Origin: Thiomicrorhabdus cannonii
Lineage (GTDB): Bacteria > Pseudomonadota > Gammaproteobacteria > Thiomicrospirales > Thiomicrospiraceae
Direction: 5' to 3'
DNA: 44,373 nt
Assembly: GCF_013391695.1 (NCBI RefSeq)
Contig: NZ_JACBGH010000014.1
Location: forward strand, 1-44,373
The notes under the pieces were generated by a model that was given only the letters and a program-made list of their open reading frames with translations, did no database searches and had not been told where the DNA came from. The position numbers and the translations under genes are program-made. Numbering within the stretch: the stretch's first letter is position 1; the number at the start of each line of letters is the position of its first letter. This document shows, one piece after another, positions 34,225-41,123 of this stretch.

Positions 34225-34274
34225 AATGACCCATCGCTTCACGTCACAAATATGTGTTTGTATCCGTCCTGCGC

Positions 34275-34302
34275 TTGAATTTTGCGATTCAGCTGCTATA
34301 AA
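34275..34302 (+). promoter_or_regulatory. Sigma-70 promoter of the parvulin gene
   Basis: TTGAAT (34275-34280), a 16-base spacer and TATAAA (34297-34302) form a good promoter. The predicted start lies about 45-50 bases upstream of the gene. Confidence 0.6.
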
Positions 34303-34358
34303 GCCTGTGGCTCGAGACGAGAATGACTATCTAAAGAACAAAGTACAAAGGAAAACAG

Positions 34359-34637
34359 ATGACTATAGCGACAGCCCGCCATATTCTGGTGGAAACCGAA
34401 GCGCAGTGTAACGCATTGAAACAGCAGATTGAACAGGGCGCGGATTTTGCCGAAGTAGCCAAGGCCAATTCGCTTTGCCCCTCCAGCCGAAGCGGCGGCG
34501 ACCTGGGGCAGTTTGGCCCGGGGATGATGGTGCCGGAGTTCGACAAGGTGGTGTTTTCCGCCGAAGTCGGTTCGGTGGAAGGGCCGGTCAAAACCCAGTT
34601 TGGCTACCATTTGCTACAGGTGACCAGCCGCAGCTAA
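34359..34637 (+). CDS. Parvulin-type peptidyl-prolyl cis-trans isomerase (PpiC-like)
   Basis: A 92-residue single-domain rotamase without signal peptide, hence cytoplasmic, like E. coli PpiC (parvulin). The family pattern is clear: ATARHILVETEAQCNALKQQ, then FAEVAKANSLCPSSRSGGDL, GQFGPGMMVPEF and VKTQFGYHLLQVTSR. It catalyses proline isomerisation during folding. The start follows AAAGGA at good spacing. The gene stands alone between its own promoter and a terminator. Confidence 0.95.
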   Translation: MTIATARHILVETEAQCNALKQQIEQGADFAEVAKANSLCPSSRSGGDLGQFGPGMMVPEFDKVVFSAEVGSVEGPVKTQFGYHLLQVTSRS

Positions 34638-34668
34638 ACATCTTATTGCAAGCCTGTGGAGAGAACGT

Positions 34669-34714
34669 CAAACCCGTTGGTGCCGGCAAGGTGCCGGCGG
34701 GTTTTGTTTTTTTT
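34669..34714 (+). terminator. Intrinsic terminator after the parvulin gene
   Basis: AAACCCG (34670-34676) pairs with CGGGTTT (34698-34704), enclosing further GC-rich pairs, and is followed by a T-rich tract (GTTTTTTTT). It separates the parvulin gene from the flagellin promoter. Confidence 0.75.
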
Positions 34715-34725
34715 GCAGGCACGCC

Positions 34726-34752
34726 TAAAGCGGATGGCGTAGTGGCCGTTAA
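34726..34752 (+). promoter_or_regulatory. Sigma-28 (FliA) promoter of the flagellin gene
   Basis: TAAA (34726-34729), exactly 15 bases, then GCCGTTAA (34745-34752) matches the sigma-28 consensus TAAA-N15-GCCGATAA with one mismatch. It lies 74 bases upstream of the flagellin start. Confidence 0.75.
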
Positions 34753-34826
34753 CGTTACTGCGTAGAATTGTTTAGCCGAATACGCCTATTTGTCCGTTTT
34801 TAGTGTGGTGATATGAGAATAGCAAT

Positions 34827-36089
34827 GTGATTATTAATACCTTGTCGACCGATTTAAGGGCTTTAAGGCAGTTGACCGTTTCCAGTGCCGATGGCGAGCT
34901 GGCGATGCAGCGCATGTCCAGCGGCAGCCAGCTGAATCGCACGGCTGACAATGCGGCGGGACGCGCGATCAGCAGCGGTCTGTTATTGCAGATGAAAAGT
35001 TCCGAGCAGGCGGCACGCAACCTCAATGACGGCATTTCGCTGGTGCAGGTGGCGCAGGGCGCTATGGGCGAGGTGGATTCAATGTTCCAACGCATGCGGG
35101 AATTGAGTCTGCAGTCGCTTAACGGAACTTATACCGACGCCAATCGTGAGCAGATGGATCTGGAGTTCCAAGCGCTCTATCAACAAGTGCAGCACATTGC
35201 GGAAACGACCCGCTTCAACGGTCAGACGCTGCTGAATGTCAATGGCACGATCGCCCTGCAAGGCAGTTGGGAGTTAAGTGACGCTAATCGGCTTGAGGTC
35301 CGAACCATCGATCTGCTGGAGAGTGTCGGCGACATTACCTATACCGTTCCGGGAACGCCCGGTACCGACGATACCCTGCAGTTTGCCGCTCCGGGCGGAT
35401 TTGATACCGGCCTGTTGGGATTGGGTCTGGCGGCGGACAAGTTCACCCTGAATTTGATGGGCGTGCAGAGTGTGACGGTGAAGAATCTCGGGCTTCTGCC
35501 ATTAAGCGGGGCCGATGTTTACGCCTTAAACGGCGCCGACGCCAATCAGAAAATCGCCAACTTCATCAATACCGACAGCGCCTTGCAAAGCGCCGGATTC
35601 AGCGCGGTCTATCATGCAGGTGACGGCTCGCTCGAGGTGCTTTCAAGCAGCCGCGATATGGTGGCCGGCGATATCAGTTGGAGTGTCAATGTCGATGTGG
35701 GAGCGCCTTTGAGCTTCAGCTCTTCGGTGATTGCCGGCACGCCGCCAACCCCAGATACCGAGGTGACCATTCCGGGCGCGACCATCGGCGATATTAAAAC
35801 CGTGACCTCGGCCACCGAATCGTTGCTGGCGCTTGATCTCTATATGGAACGGAGCACCGCCTATCGCAGTGAGCTGGGGGCGATGCAAAACCGCTTGAAC
35901 TATTCGATGGATGTGCTGCTGACGGCGAATGACAATTTTGCGGCCACGCGCTCGCGCATTACGGATGCCGACTATGCGGTGGAAACGGCACGGCTGGCGC
36001 GCAGCAGGATTCTGACCGATTCGGGGCAGGCCATGCTGGCGCAGGCGCATGATTTATCGGAAAGGGTCATCGGCACGCTGCTGCGTTGA
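34827..36089 (+). CDS. Flagellin
   Basis: A 420-residue flagellin. The conserved D0/D1 start is INTLSTDLRALRQLTVSSAD with SGSQLNRTADNAAGRAIS, and TTRFNGQTLLN marks the end of the N-terminal conserved part (about 1-145). The C-terminal part is conserved too (SRITDADYAVETARLARSRI and LAQAHDLSERVIGTLLR). The middle (about 150-300) is a variable surface domain. It starts at GTG with only a weak ribosome binding site (GAGAAT). It stands alone, with no flagellar assembly gene nearby, under a sigma-28 promoter. The start is somewhat shorter than the usual MAxxINTN form, so it may be a divergent paralogue. Confidence 0.93.
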   Translation: MIINTLSTDLRALRQLTVSSADGELAMQRMSSGSQLNRTADNAAGRAISSGLLLQMKSSEQAARNLNDGISLVQVAQGAMGEVDSMFQRMRELSLQSLNGTYTDANREQMDLEFQALYQQVQHIAETTRFNGQTLLNVNGTIALQGSWELSDANRLEVRTIDLLESVGDITYTVPGTPGTDDTLQFAAPGGFDTGLLGLGLAADKFTLNLMGVQSVTVKNLGLLPLSGADVYALNGADANQKIANFINTDSALQSAGFSAVYHAGDGSLEVLSSSRDMVAGDISWSVNVDVGAPLSFSSSVIAGTPPTPDTEVTIPGATIGDIKTVTSATESLLALDLYMERSTAYRSELGAMQNRLNYSMDVLLTANDNFAATRSRITDADYAVETARLARSRILTDSGQAMLAQAHDLSERVIGTLLR

Positions 36090-36097
36090 GGGAGAGG

Positions 36098-36328
36098 TTA
36101 GCGGCGTTTGAACCAGCGGATCAGCAGGAAAACGCCCAACGCCAGCCACGGGTAGACGACCCAGCGCAACACCTCATACATCAGCGTAAAGGTGCCCGAC
36201 AAGCCTTCCAGACCTTCGACGGTCAAGCGGCCGTTTTCTGCCGTGGAAAGGGCCATGACGGCGGCGATTAACAGCATCACGCTTAAAAAAGCGCCCACTT
36301 GCCAGAAAAGTTTGCTCCATTGATCCAT
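36098..36328 (-). CDS. Small two-helix membrane protein, unknown function
   Basis: A 76-residue protein with two predicted membrane segments (about 9-28 and 50-72) and a basic C-terminal end (RWFKRR). I do not recognise the family. The start is preceded by GGATAAG. It converges on the flagellin gene with 8 bases between stops. The length, composition and clean coding frame make it likely to be real. Confidence 0.6.
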   Translation of the reverse strand: MDQWSKLFWQVGAFLSVMLLIAAVMALSTAENGRLTVEGLEGLSGTFTLMYEVLRWVVYPWLALGVFLLIRWFKRR

Positions 36329-36364
36329 GCGCTTATCCGTACAATTTTTCTGAAAAAAACGTTC

Positions 36365-36385
36365 AAAAAACTCAACAGGCCGGGT
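36365..36385 (-). repeat. DUS-like dispersed repeat, full copy
   Basis: A full-consensus copy on the minus strand with a six-base A/T tail. It lies in the gap between the two small membrane protein genes, 37 bases upstream of one of them. Confidence 0.9.
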
Positions 36386-36403
36386 AGCGGCGCTGTCTTG
36401 CTT

Positions 36404-36463
36404 GCTTAAGGAATCTCTGCTTAAGGAATCTCTGCTTAAGGAATCTCTGCTTAAGGAACCTAT
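36404..36463. repeat. Four tandem 15-bp repeats
   Basis: The unit GCTTAAGGAATCTCT is repeated three times exactly (36404-36448), and a fourth, slightly changed unit follows (36449-36463). The fourth unit forms one arm of a hairpin with the end of the neighbouring DUF3392 gene. Confidence 0.92.
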
Positions 36464-36485
36464 GATTAAATCAGAGGCTCCTTAA
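36451..36485 (-). terminator. Hairpin overlapping the DUF3392 stop
   Basis: TTAAGGAACCT (36451-36461) pairs with AGGCTCCTTAA (36475-36485), ten of eleven positions plus a G-T pair, with a 13-base loop. It lies at the 3' end of the minus-strand gene. No strong T-tract follows, so termination is uncertain. Confidence 0.5.
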
Positions 36486-36820
36486 ATCATGCCTTTTTTC
36501 TGGGCACCCAAGCCGAGCAGATAAAACCCGCCCACCACAATCACCGGCAGCCAGGCGTCGTGGATGTCACGCAGCAGGCCCACCAGCAGCGGGGTGATAA
36601 ACGAGGTGATCAGCGCAAAGCCAAACGCGCAGAACACCACAAACAAGGTGATTTTAAGAAACATCTGCAAGGAGCCGATCTGGGTTTTCACCATTTTGGT
36701 GATGTTGTCGCCGTAAATCACCAGCAGGGTGGCGGCCATCGACAGCCCGATCTGGCTGAGGTAAGGTTTCATCCAGCCCGCCACCACGCTCAGCGCATCG
36801 GTTACGAATGTCAAATCCAT
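36482..36820 (-). CDS. DUF3392 family membrane protein
   Basis: A 112-residue protein with three predicted membrane segments (about 24-41, 53-75 and 85-105). The pattern ATLLVIYGDNITKMVK followed by FVVFCAFGFALIT and a C-terminal GxxAQKK end fits the DUF3392 family of small gammaproteobacterial inner-membrane proteins, whose role is unknown. It lies 12 bases downstream of the SYLF gene on the same strand, so the two may be co-transcribed. Confidence 0.75.
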   Translation of the reverse strand: MDLTFVTDALSVVAGWMKPYLSQIGLSMAATLLVIYGDNITKMVKTQIGSLQMFLKITLFVVFCAFGFALITSFITPLLVGLLRDIHDAWLPVIVVGGFYLLGLGAQKKGMI

Positions 36821-36832
36821 ATACCCTCCGCG

Positions 36833-37414
36833 TTATTGTGCCTCTGACTCGCCTTTTGGCGTGTAAGTGAAATGTTGCCCGCCAATCGCTGCTTCATACA
36901 TCAAACCGCCTTTGACGATCACAAAGGTCGCCATGCCTTTGTAGTAGCTGCCTTTGTTGGCGGTGTGGTCCTGGGTCACGCCGGCCGTGGCGCTGGTGCC
37001 CTTGGTGGACACTTCCGCCGCGGCACCCGCGGTAATCACCACTGCCGACGCCTGTGCGCCGAATTCGAACGAGCCGCTGGTGAATTCATCGAAAGCACGC
37101 TTGTCTTCAAAGAAGATGATCTGGCTGTAAGCCTGACCGCCCAACTGCCAGCCGAAGCTGACCTGGTTCAGAGTGGTGTTGCCGACGTGTTTCAAGCCGC
37201 GGTAAACACGTCCTTCGCCATAGGCCGCGCCCAGCATAAAGCCGCCTTTGCCCACCGTCGGGAACAGCGCGAAGCCGTAGGCGTTGTCAAAGAAATCGCG
37301 GGTCTGGTCGGCTTTGTGGAAGCGTTGTACCGTGTCGTTGTACTGGTCCGCCTGTGCCGGCAGAATCCATAACCAAGCCAGCATCAAAAACAGGGCGCGT
37401 GTCAGTGCCTTCAT
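36833..37414 (-). CDS. SYLF/Ysc84-domain lipid-binding protein, exported
   Basis: A 193-residue protein with a Sec signal peptide (MKALTRALFLMLAWLWILPAQA) followed by a SYLF domain, as in Ysc84 and BPSL1445-like proteins. Typical blocks are FDNAYGFALFPTVGKGGFML, YGEGRVYRG and QVSFGWQLGGQAYSQIIFFE. SYLF proteins bind lipid; the bacterial periplasmic forms have no settled role. The ATG at 37414 follows GAGGT; longer in-frame starts upstream would precede the signal peptide and are rejected. Confidence 0.88.
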   Translation of the reverse strand: MKALTRALFLMLAWLWILPAQADQYNDTVQRFHKADQTRDFFDNAYGFALFPTVGKGGFMLGAAYGEGRVYRGLKHVGNTTLNQVSFGWQLGGQAYSQIIFFEDKRAFDEFTSGSFEFGAQASAVVITAGAAAEVSTKGTSATAGVTQDHTANKGSYYKGMATFVIVKGGLMYEAAIGGQHFTYTPKGESEAQ

Positions 37415-37465
37415 AATCGTAACCTCATCTGTAGCGTTAGTGGGTGGTTTAAAACAGTGCTGTCC

Positions 37466-37490
37466 ATTATAGTGATTTTTGCCAATCACT
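37466..37490 (-). promoter_or_regulatory. SYLF gene promoter with an operator-like palindrome
   Basis: A perfect TATAAT (minus strand, 37466-37471) lies about 50 bases upstream of the SYLF gene. Immediately upstream of it the palindrome AGTGATT-N6-AATCACT (37471-37490) fills the spacer between the -10 and a weak -35 (TTTAGT). A repressor bound there would block the promoter. No regulator is identified. Confidence 0.45.
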
Positions 37491-37580
37491 AAACCCTAAA
37501 TTAGCGGGCGGTGCGCAGTTTAAGCAATGGAAGAAATTTTTTAGTATAGTGACAAGGTTCATAACCGGGAGGAGAGTTTC

Positions 37581-38174
37581 ATGACGGTCATTTGGAGTAT
37601 GTTGGGCATAGCGGTGCTGGTGGCCATTTATCTGATTGTGATTTACAACCAGCTGGTCAGCTTGCGTAACCGTTTTAAAAACAGTTTTGCGCAGATCGAG
37701 GTGCAGCTCAAGCGCCGTTACGATCTGATTCCCAATCTGATCGAGGTGGCCAAAAAAGCCATGGCGCACGAGCGCGAAACCTTGGAAGCGGTCGTGCATG
37801 CGCGCAATCAGGCGGCCGGTTTGCTCAAAGAAGCGGCGGCGCATCCGGGTGAGGTCGGCACCATGGCGCATCTGGCGCAGGCCGAAAGTCAGCTGGGGCA
37901 GGCGATGGCACACTTTAATGTGGTGATGGAGGCTTATCCCGATCTGAAAACCAACCAGACGATGATGCAGCTCAACGAAGAGCTGACCTCCACCGAAAAC
38001 CGCGTGGCGTTTGCACGCCAGGCCTATAACGATGCGGTGATGCAGTACAACACCTACCGTCAGAGCTTCCCGCCGATTCTGGTGGCCGCGAGTTTCGGCC
38101 ATCCGCAGGATGCCGAGTTGCTGGAGTTTGCGGATAGCGCCGAGATTCAGGCGGCGCCCAAGGTGCAGTTTTAA
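37581..38174 (+). CDS. lemA: LemA family protein
   Basis: A 197-residue LemA family protein with an N-terminal membrane anchor (about 7-27) and a four-helix periplasmic or cytoplasmic bundle. The signature RNRFKNSFAQIEVQLKRRYD continues with LIPNLIEVAKKAMAHERETL, and the later LNEELTSTENRVAFARQAYND is also typical. The function of LemA is unsettled. It often pairs with an M48 protease, as here. GGAGGAG lies 8 bases upstream of the start. Confidence 0.93.
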   Translation: MTVIWSMLGIAVLVAIYLIVIYNQLVSLRNRFKNSFAQIEVQLKRRYDLIPNLIEVAKKAMAHERETLEAVVHARNQAAGLLKEAAAHPGEVGTMAHLAQAESQLGQAMAHFNVVMEAYPDLKTNQTMMQLNEELTSTENRVAFARQAYNDAVMQYNTYRQSFPPILVAASFGHPQDAELLEFADSAEIQAAPKVQF

Positions 38175-38201
38175 TTGGATCGTTGCGCTGTATAGCCCGC
38201 C

Positions 38202-40094
38202 ATGAATTTCTATCTTTCGCAGGATCGCGCCCGACAAACCACGCGCTGGCTGGTGGTGTTTTACCTGCTGGCCTTGCTGGTGCTGTGCGCCATCAGCAGT
38301 CTGGTATTGCTGGCGGTGGTGCGCGCCTTTCAAGGCTACGGCGCCGGCGTGGTCATGCCGGCGAATCTGTGGCTGCCGGTGCGTCCCGAAGATTGGCCGT
38401 GGCTGTTGGGAGTGTGTGTCTTTGTACTCGGCGGCGCCTTGATCCGCTCGCTGTTGAAAATGCGCGAACTTTCGCACGGCGGCCAAAGTGTGGCGCTGGC
38501 GTTGGGCGGGCGCAAAATCCAGCCGGATACACGCGATCTGCAGGAGCGCAAAATGCTCAATGTGGTCGAAGAGATGGCAATCGCCTCAGGCATGCCGGTG
38601 CCCGAGGTCTATGTGCTCGACAAGGAGGAGGGCATCAACGCCTTTGCCGCCGGCCTGACGCCGACCGATGCGGTCATCGGCGTGACGCGCGGCGCGGTGG
38701 ACAAGCTCAACCGCGAGCAGCTGCAGGGCGTGGTCGGTCACGAATTCAGCCATATTCTGAATGGCGATATGCGCCTGAACCTGCGTCTGATTATGCTGAT
38801 TAGCGGCATCGAGTTTGTCAGTGTGGTCGGGCGCATTTTCACGCAGTCCAACCGCCGTTCTTATTCGAGTCGCGGCAACCGCAAAGGCGGTGGCGGTTTG
38901 GTGCTGGCCGGACTGGTGTTGCGTCTGCTCGGCTGGTTCGGCCAGTTGCTGGGGCGCATGATCCAGGCGGCGGTGAGCCGGCAGCGCGAATATCTGGCGG
39001 ACGCGTCGGCGGTGCAGTTTACCCGCAATCCGTCGGCGGTGGCCGATGCCCTGAAAGTGATCGGGCATGAAGTGGTCGAGGGGCGTCTGACCCGTACCGA
39101 CACCCACGAGGTCAGCCATCTGTTTTTCGCCCAGGCGTTTCGCAGTTATTTCAATCTGCTGTTTGCCACCCATCCGCCGCTGGAAGAGCGCATCCGTCTG
39201 CTCGACCCGGCGTGGGACGGCGAATATCTGGCGCCGCAAAAAGCGGTTTTGGCCGAACCCAAAAGTGAACAGGCCGGGTTGGAACGCTTGCAGGGATTGG
39301 CCTTGGCGGGGGTGGCGCAGGTTGTTTTGAGCGAAACGCTGGAAGCCTCGGCGACGCAATCGGAGGCGCGCGATCCTTTGTCGGCGCTGGCCGCTGTAGT
39401 CGCCGCCTGGTGGTTGGCACAAACCGAAACGGCGATTCTGCAGCAGGCGGAATCGCTGCTGGCGGGCTATGCCTTTTCCGGATTGCAGACGGCTGTCGCC
39501 GAGCAGCGTCAGGCGCTGGAAGCCTTGTCGCCAGCGCAGCGCCTGCAGGTAATTGAAGTGGCGATGCCGGCGTTGAAGTCGCTTTCTGCGGCGCAATATC
39601 ACGATTTTAGAGAGCTGTTGCAGCGCCTGATGGATCTGGACGGCCGGCGTGACCTGTATGAACAGGTGCTGGCGCAGCTGGTGCTGCGTTTTCTGGATGT
39701 GCATTTTGGCCTCGCCAAGCCGCACGGGGTGCGTTATCGCCGCTTGAGCAGCGTTACGCTGGAGGTGCAGCTGCTGCTCTCCATGTTGGCCGATTACGGG
39801 CATGAAACCTCGCAAAATGCCCTGGCACAGCGCGCTTATGAACGCGCCATGCAGGTGCTGGGCTTGCCGGGCAGACAGCCGATGGAGACGGCCGGCATGT
39901 CGGCGCAAACCTTTGAACAGGCCACCCACAAGCTGGCGCTGTGTTCGCCGGAGTTGAAGCAGCAGATTGTCCGCGCGCTGCTGGCCTGCGCCGAATACGA
40001 CCACCAGCTTTTGGAGGTGGAGCGCGAATTGATTGTGGCGATTGCCGCCACTTTGGATGTGCCGATTCCGCGCGCCCTTTTGGAGTGGGTTTAA
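38202..40094 (+). CDS. M48-family zinc metalloprotease (HtpX-like) with a long C-terminal extension
   Basis: A 630-residue membrane metalloprotease. Two membrane segments at about 17-45 and 63-85 precede the protease domain. Zinc ligands are the HEFSH motif in VVGHEFSHILNGDM and the Glu of SRQREYLADASAV. Two more hydrophobic stretches lie between these. After about residue 345 comes a soluble helical extension of nearly 300 residues not found in HtpX. Its last 60 residues (ALLACAEYDHQLLEVERELI) resemble a TerB-like fold, a tentative call. It follows lemA by 27 bases. One repeat copy lies at 39261. Confidence 0.88.
   Translation: MNFYLSQDRARQTTRWLVVFYLLALLVLCAISSLVLLAVVRAFQGYGAGVVMPANLWLPVRPEDWPWLLGVCVFVLGGALIRSLLKMRELSHGGQSVALALGGRKIQPDTRDLQERKMLNVVEEMAIASGMPVPEVYVLDKEEGINAFAAGLTPTDAVIGVTRGAVDKLNREQLQGVVGHEFSHILNGDMRLNLRLIMLISGIEFVSVVGRIFTQSNRRSYSSRGNRKGGGGLVLAGLVLRLLGWFGQLLGRMIQAAVSRQREYLADASAVQFTRNPSAVADALKVIGHEVVEGRLTRTDTHEVSHLFFAQAFRSYFNLLFATHPPLEERIRLLDPAWDGEYLAPQKAVLAEPKSEQAGLERLQGLALAGVAQVVLSETLEASATQSEARDPLSALAAVVAAWWLAQTETAILQQAESLLAGYAFSGLQTAVAEQRQALEALSPAQRLQVIEVAMPALKSLSAAQYHDFRELLQRLMDLDGRRDLYEQVLAQLVLRFLDVHFGLAKPHGVRYRRLSSVTLEVQLLLSMLADYGHETSQNALAQRAYERAMQVLGLPGRQPMETAGMSAQTFEQATHKLALCSPELKQQIVRALLACAEYDHQLLEVERELIVAIAATLDVPIPRALLEWV
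39261..39280 (-). repeat. DUS-like dispersed repeat, extended copy, C variant
   Basis: Minus strand AACCCGGCCTGTTCACTTTT in the M48 protease gene, read as S-E-Q-A-G-L. Confidence 0.8.
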
Positions 40095-40113
40095 CCCGGC
40101 CTGTTGAGTTTTT
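40094..40113 (+). repeat. DUS-like dispersed repeat, full copy
   Basis: A full-consensus copy (ACCCGGCCTGTTGAGTTTTT) whose first base is the last base of the M48 protease stop codon. Confidence 0.9.
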
Positions 40114-40173
40114 GCAGCGCCCTATAAATTTCGGGAATCCATATTTTGTGATGGACAAGTTGATGACGATTAA

Positions 40174-40339
40174 AACCACGAAGAACACGAAGAGCACGAA
40201 GTTTTTCTAAGTAATTGATCTGTCTTCTTAATGCCTCTTATTGATTTGAAGTGTTTTTCAAACGGCTTTAAAACGCAAAACCAATACCGAAAACTGATTA
40301 ACGCCCAAAGTCTTCGTGCCCTTCGTGTACTCTGTGGTT
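40174..40339. repeat. Intergenic element with 28-bp imperfect inverted repeats built of 9-bp CACGAAG units
   Basis: The left arm (40174-40201) contains three CACGAAG units spaced 9 bases apart. The right arm (40312-40339) is its reverse complement at 24 of 28 positions. An AT-rich core of about 110 bases lies between. No gene is seen inside. The layout resembles a REP/MITE-like element. Confidence 0.75.
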
Positions 40340-40379
40340 CATTAAATTAATCATAAAATACGGTAACCCTAAATTTCAA

Positions 40380-40408
40380 TTGCTAAAACAAGGGCTTGGG
40401 CCCATAAT
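40380..40408 (+). promoter_or_regulatory. Candidate sigma-70 promoter of the 2OG oxygenase gene
   Basis: TTGCTA (40380-40385), a 17-base spacer and CATAAT (40403-40408) lie just upstream of the gene, leaving a short leader that contains its GAGGTG ribosome binding site. Confidence 0.5.
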
Positions 40409-40435
40409 TCGCGCACCAAATTTTGAGGTGCGTGT

Positions 40436-41092
40436 ATGACGTTGCAGGTGTCGTTGGATTTAACGCCGAATCTCATCGATGAGATGCTCGATGCGTTGGT
40501 GGAGCAGGGCTGGTACGAGTGGCCGCAGGCGGTGAGCCAGGAGCTGTGCGAGGCGCTGCTGGCCGAGGTGGAACAGTACGACGAAGAGGGCGAGTTGCAA
40601 CGTGCCGGTATCGGGCGTGGCGATGCCCATCAGCTGAATAAAGAGGTGCGTCGCGATCAGATCAAATGGCTCGACGGTTCCACCGAAGCGCAGGTGTTGT
40701 ATCTGAAGCAGATGGCGGAGTTGCAATATCAGCTCAACCGTGCGCTGTTTTTAGGGCTGTTCGAGTACGAATGCCATTTTGCGTTATATAAAAAGGGCGA
40801 TTTCTACAAGAAACACCTCGACAGTTTCCGCGGCCGCGCCAACCGCATGGTGACCACGGTGCTCTATCTGAACCCCGGATGGCAGCCCGATTGGGGCGGG
40901 GAACTGGTGGTTTATAATGAAGAATCCACCGAGGTATTGGCGACGGTCACCCCGGAGTTGGGCAAACTGGTGGTATTTATGAGCGAACAGATTCCGCATG
41001 AGGTCTTGCCGACCCATCGGCCGCGTGTCAGTATCGCCGGCTGGTTCCGCTGCAATAACAGTATTGCCGGGATTGTCGATCCGTCCTTGTAA
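40436..41092 (+). CDS. 2-oxoglutarate/Fe(II)-dependent dioxygenase (prolyl 4-hydroxylase-like)
   Basis: A 218-residue double-stranded beta-helix dioxygenase of the P4Hc/SM-20 type. Iron ligands are H127 and D129 in YKKHLDSFRGR and H188 in SEQIPHEVLPT, and R197 in RPRVSIAGWFR would hold 2-oxoglutarate. Relatives hydroxylate prolines in proteins, including ribosomal proteins or elongation factors; the target here is unknown. GAGGTG lies 5 bases before the ATG. It converges on the RMD1-like gene. Confidence 0.88.
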   Translation: MTLQVSLDLTPNLIDEMLDALVEQGWYEWPQAVSQELCEALLAEVEQYDEEGELQRAGIGRGDAHQLNKEVRRDQIKWLDGSTEAQVLYLKQMAELQYQLNRALFLGLFEYECHFALYKKGDFYKKHLDSFRGRANRMVTTVLYLNPGWQPDWGGELVVYNEESTEVLATVTPELGKLVVFMSEQIPHEVLPTHRPRVSIAGWFRCNNSIAGIVDPSL

Positions 41093-41123
41093 ATTGCAAT
41101 TGTGAGGCGTTCAAGGATGCGTC

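Larger units (their letters stand above)
40095..40435. other. 341-base gap between the M48 protease and 2OG oxygenase genes
   Basis: The gap holds a DUS-like repeat at its left end, the CACGAAG inverted-repeat element in the middle and a promoter for the oxygenase gene at the right. I find no coding or RNA gene. Confidence 0.8.

Noticed and set aside
35407-35418. CCGGCCTGTTGG in the flagellin gene as another dispersed-repeat copy
   Set aside because: It misses the last core base and has no conserved flanks; with GC-rich codons such near-matches can arise by chance.
36404-36463. The tandem repeats as a CRISPR array
   Set aside because: The units are 15 bp, directly abutting and without spacers, and no cas gene is present.
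38586-40004. A 472-codon minus-strand frame across the M48 protease
   Set aside because: It is antisense to a protease with intact catalytic motifs, has Gln/Arg-rich composition and no ribosome binding site.
40174-40201. The CACGAAG triplet repeat as a CRISPR remnant
   Set aside because: The units are 9 bases long with no spacers, and the opposite arm is inverted.
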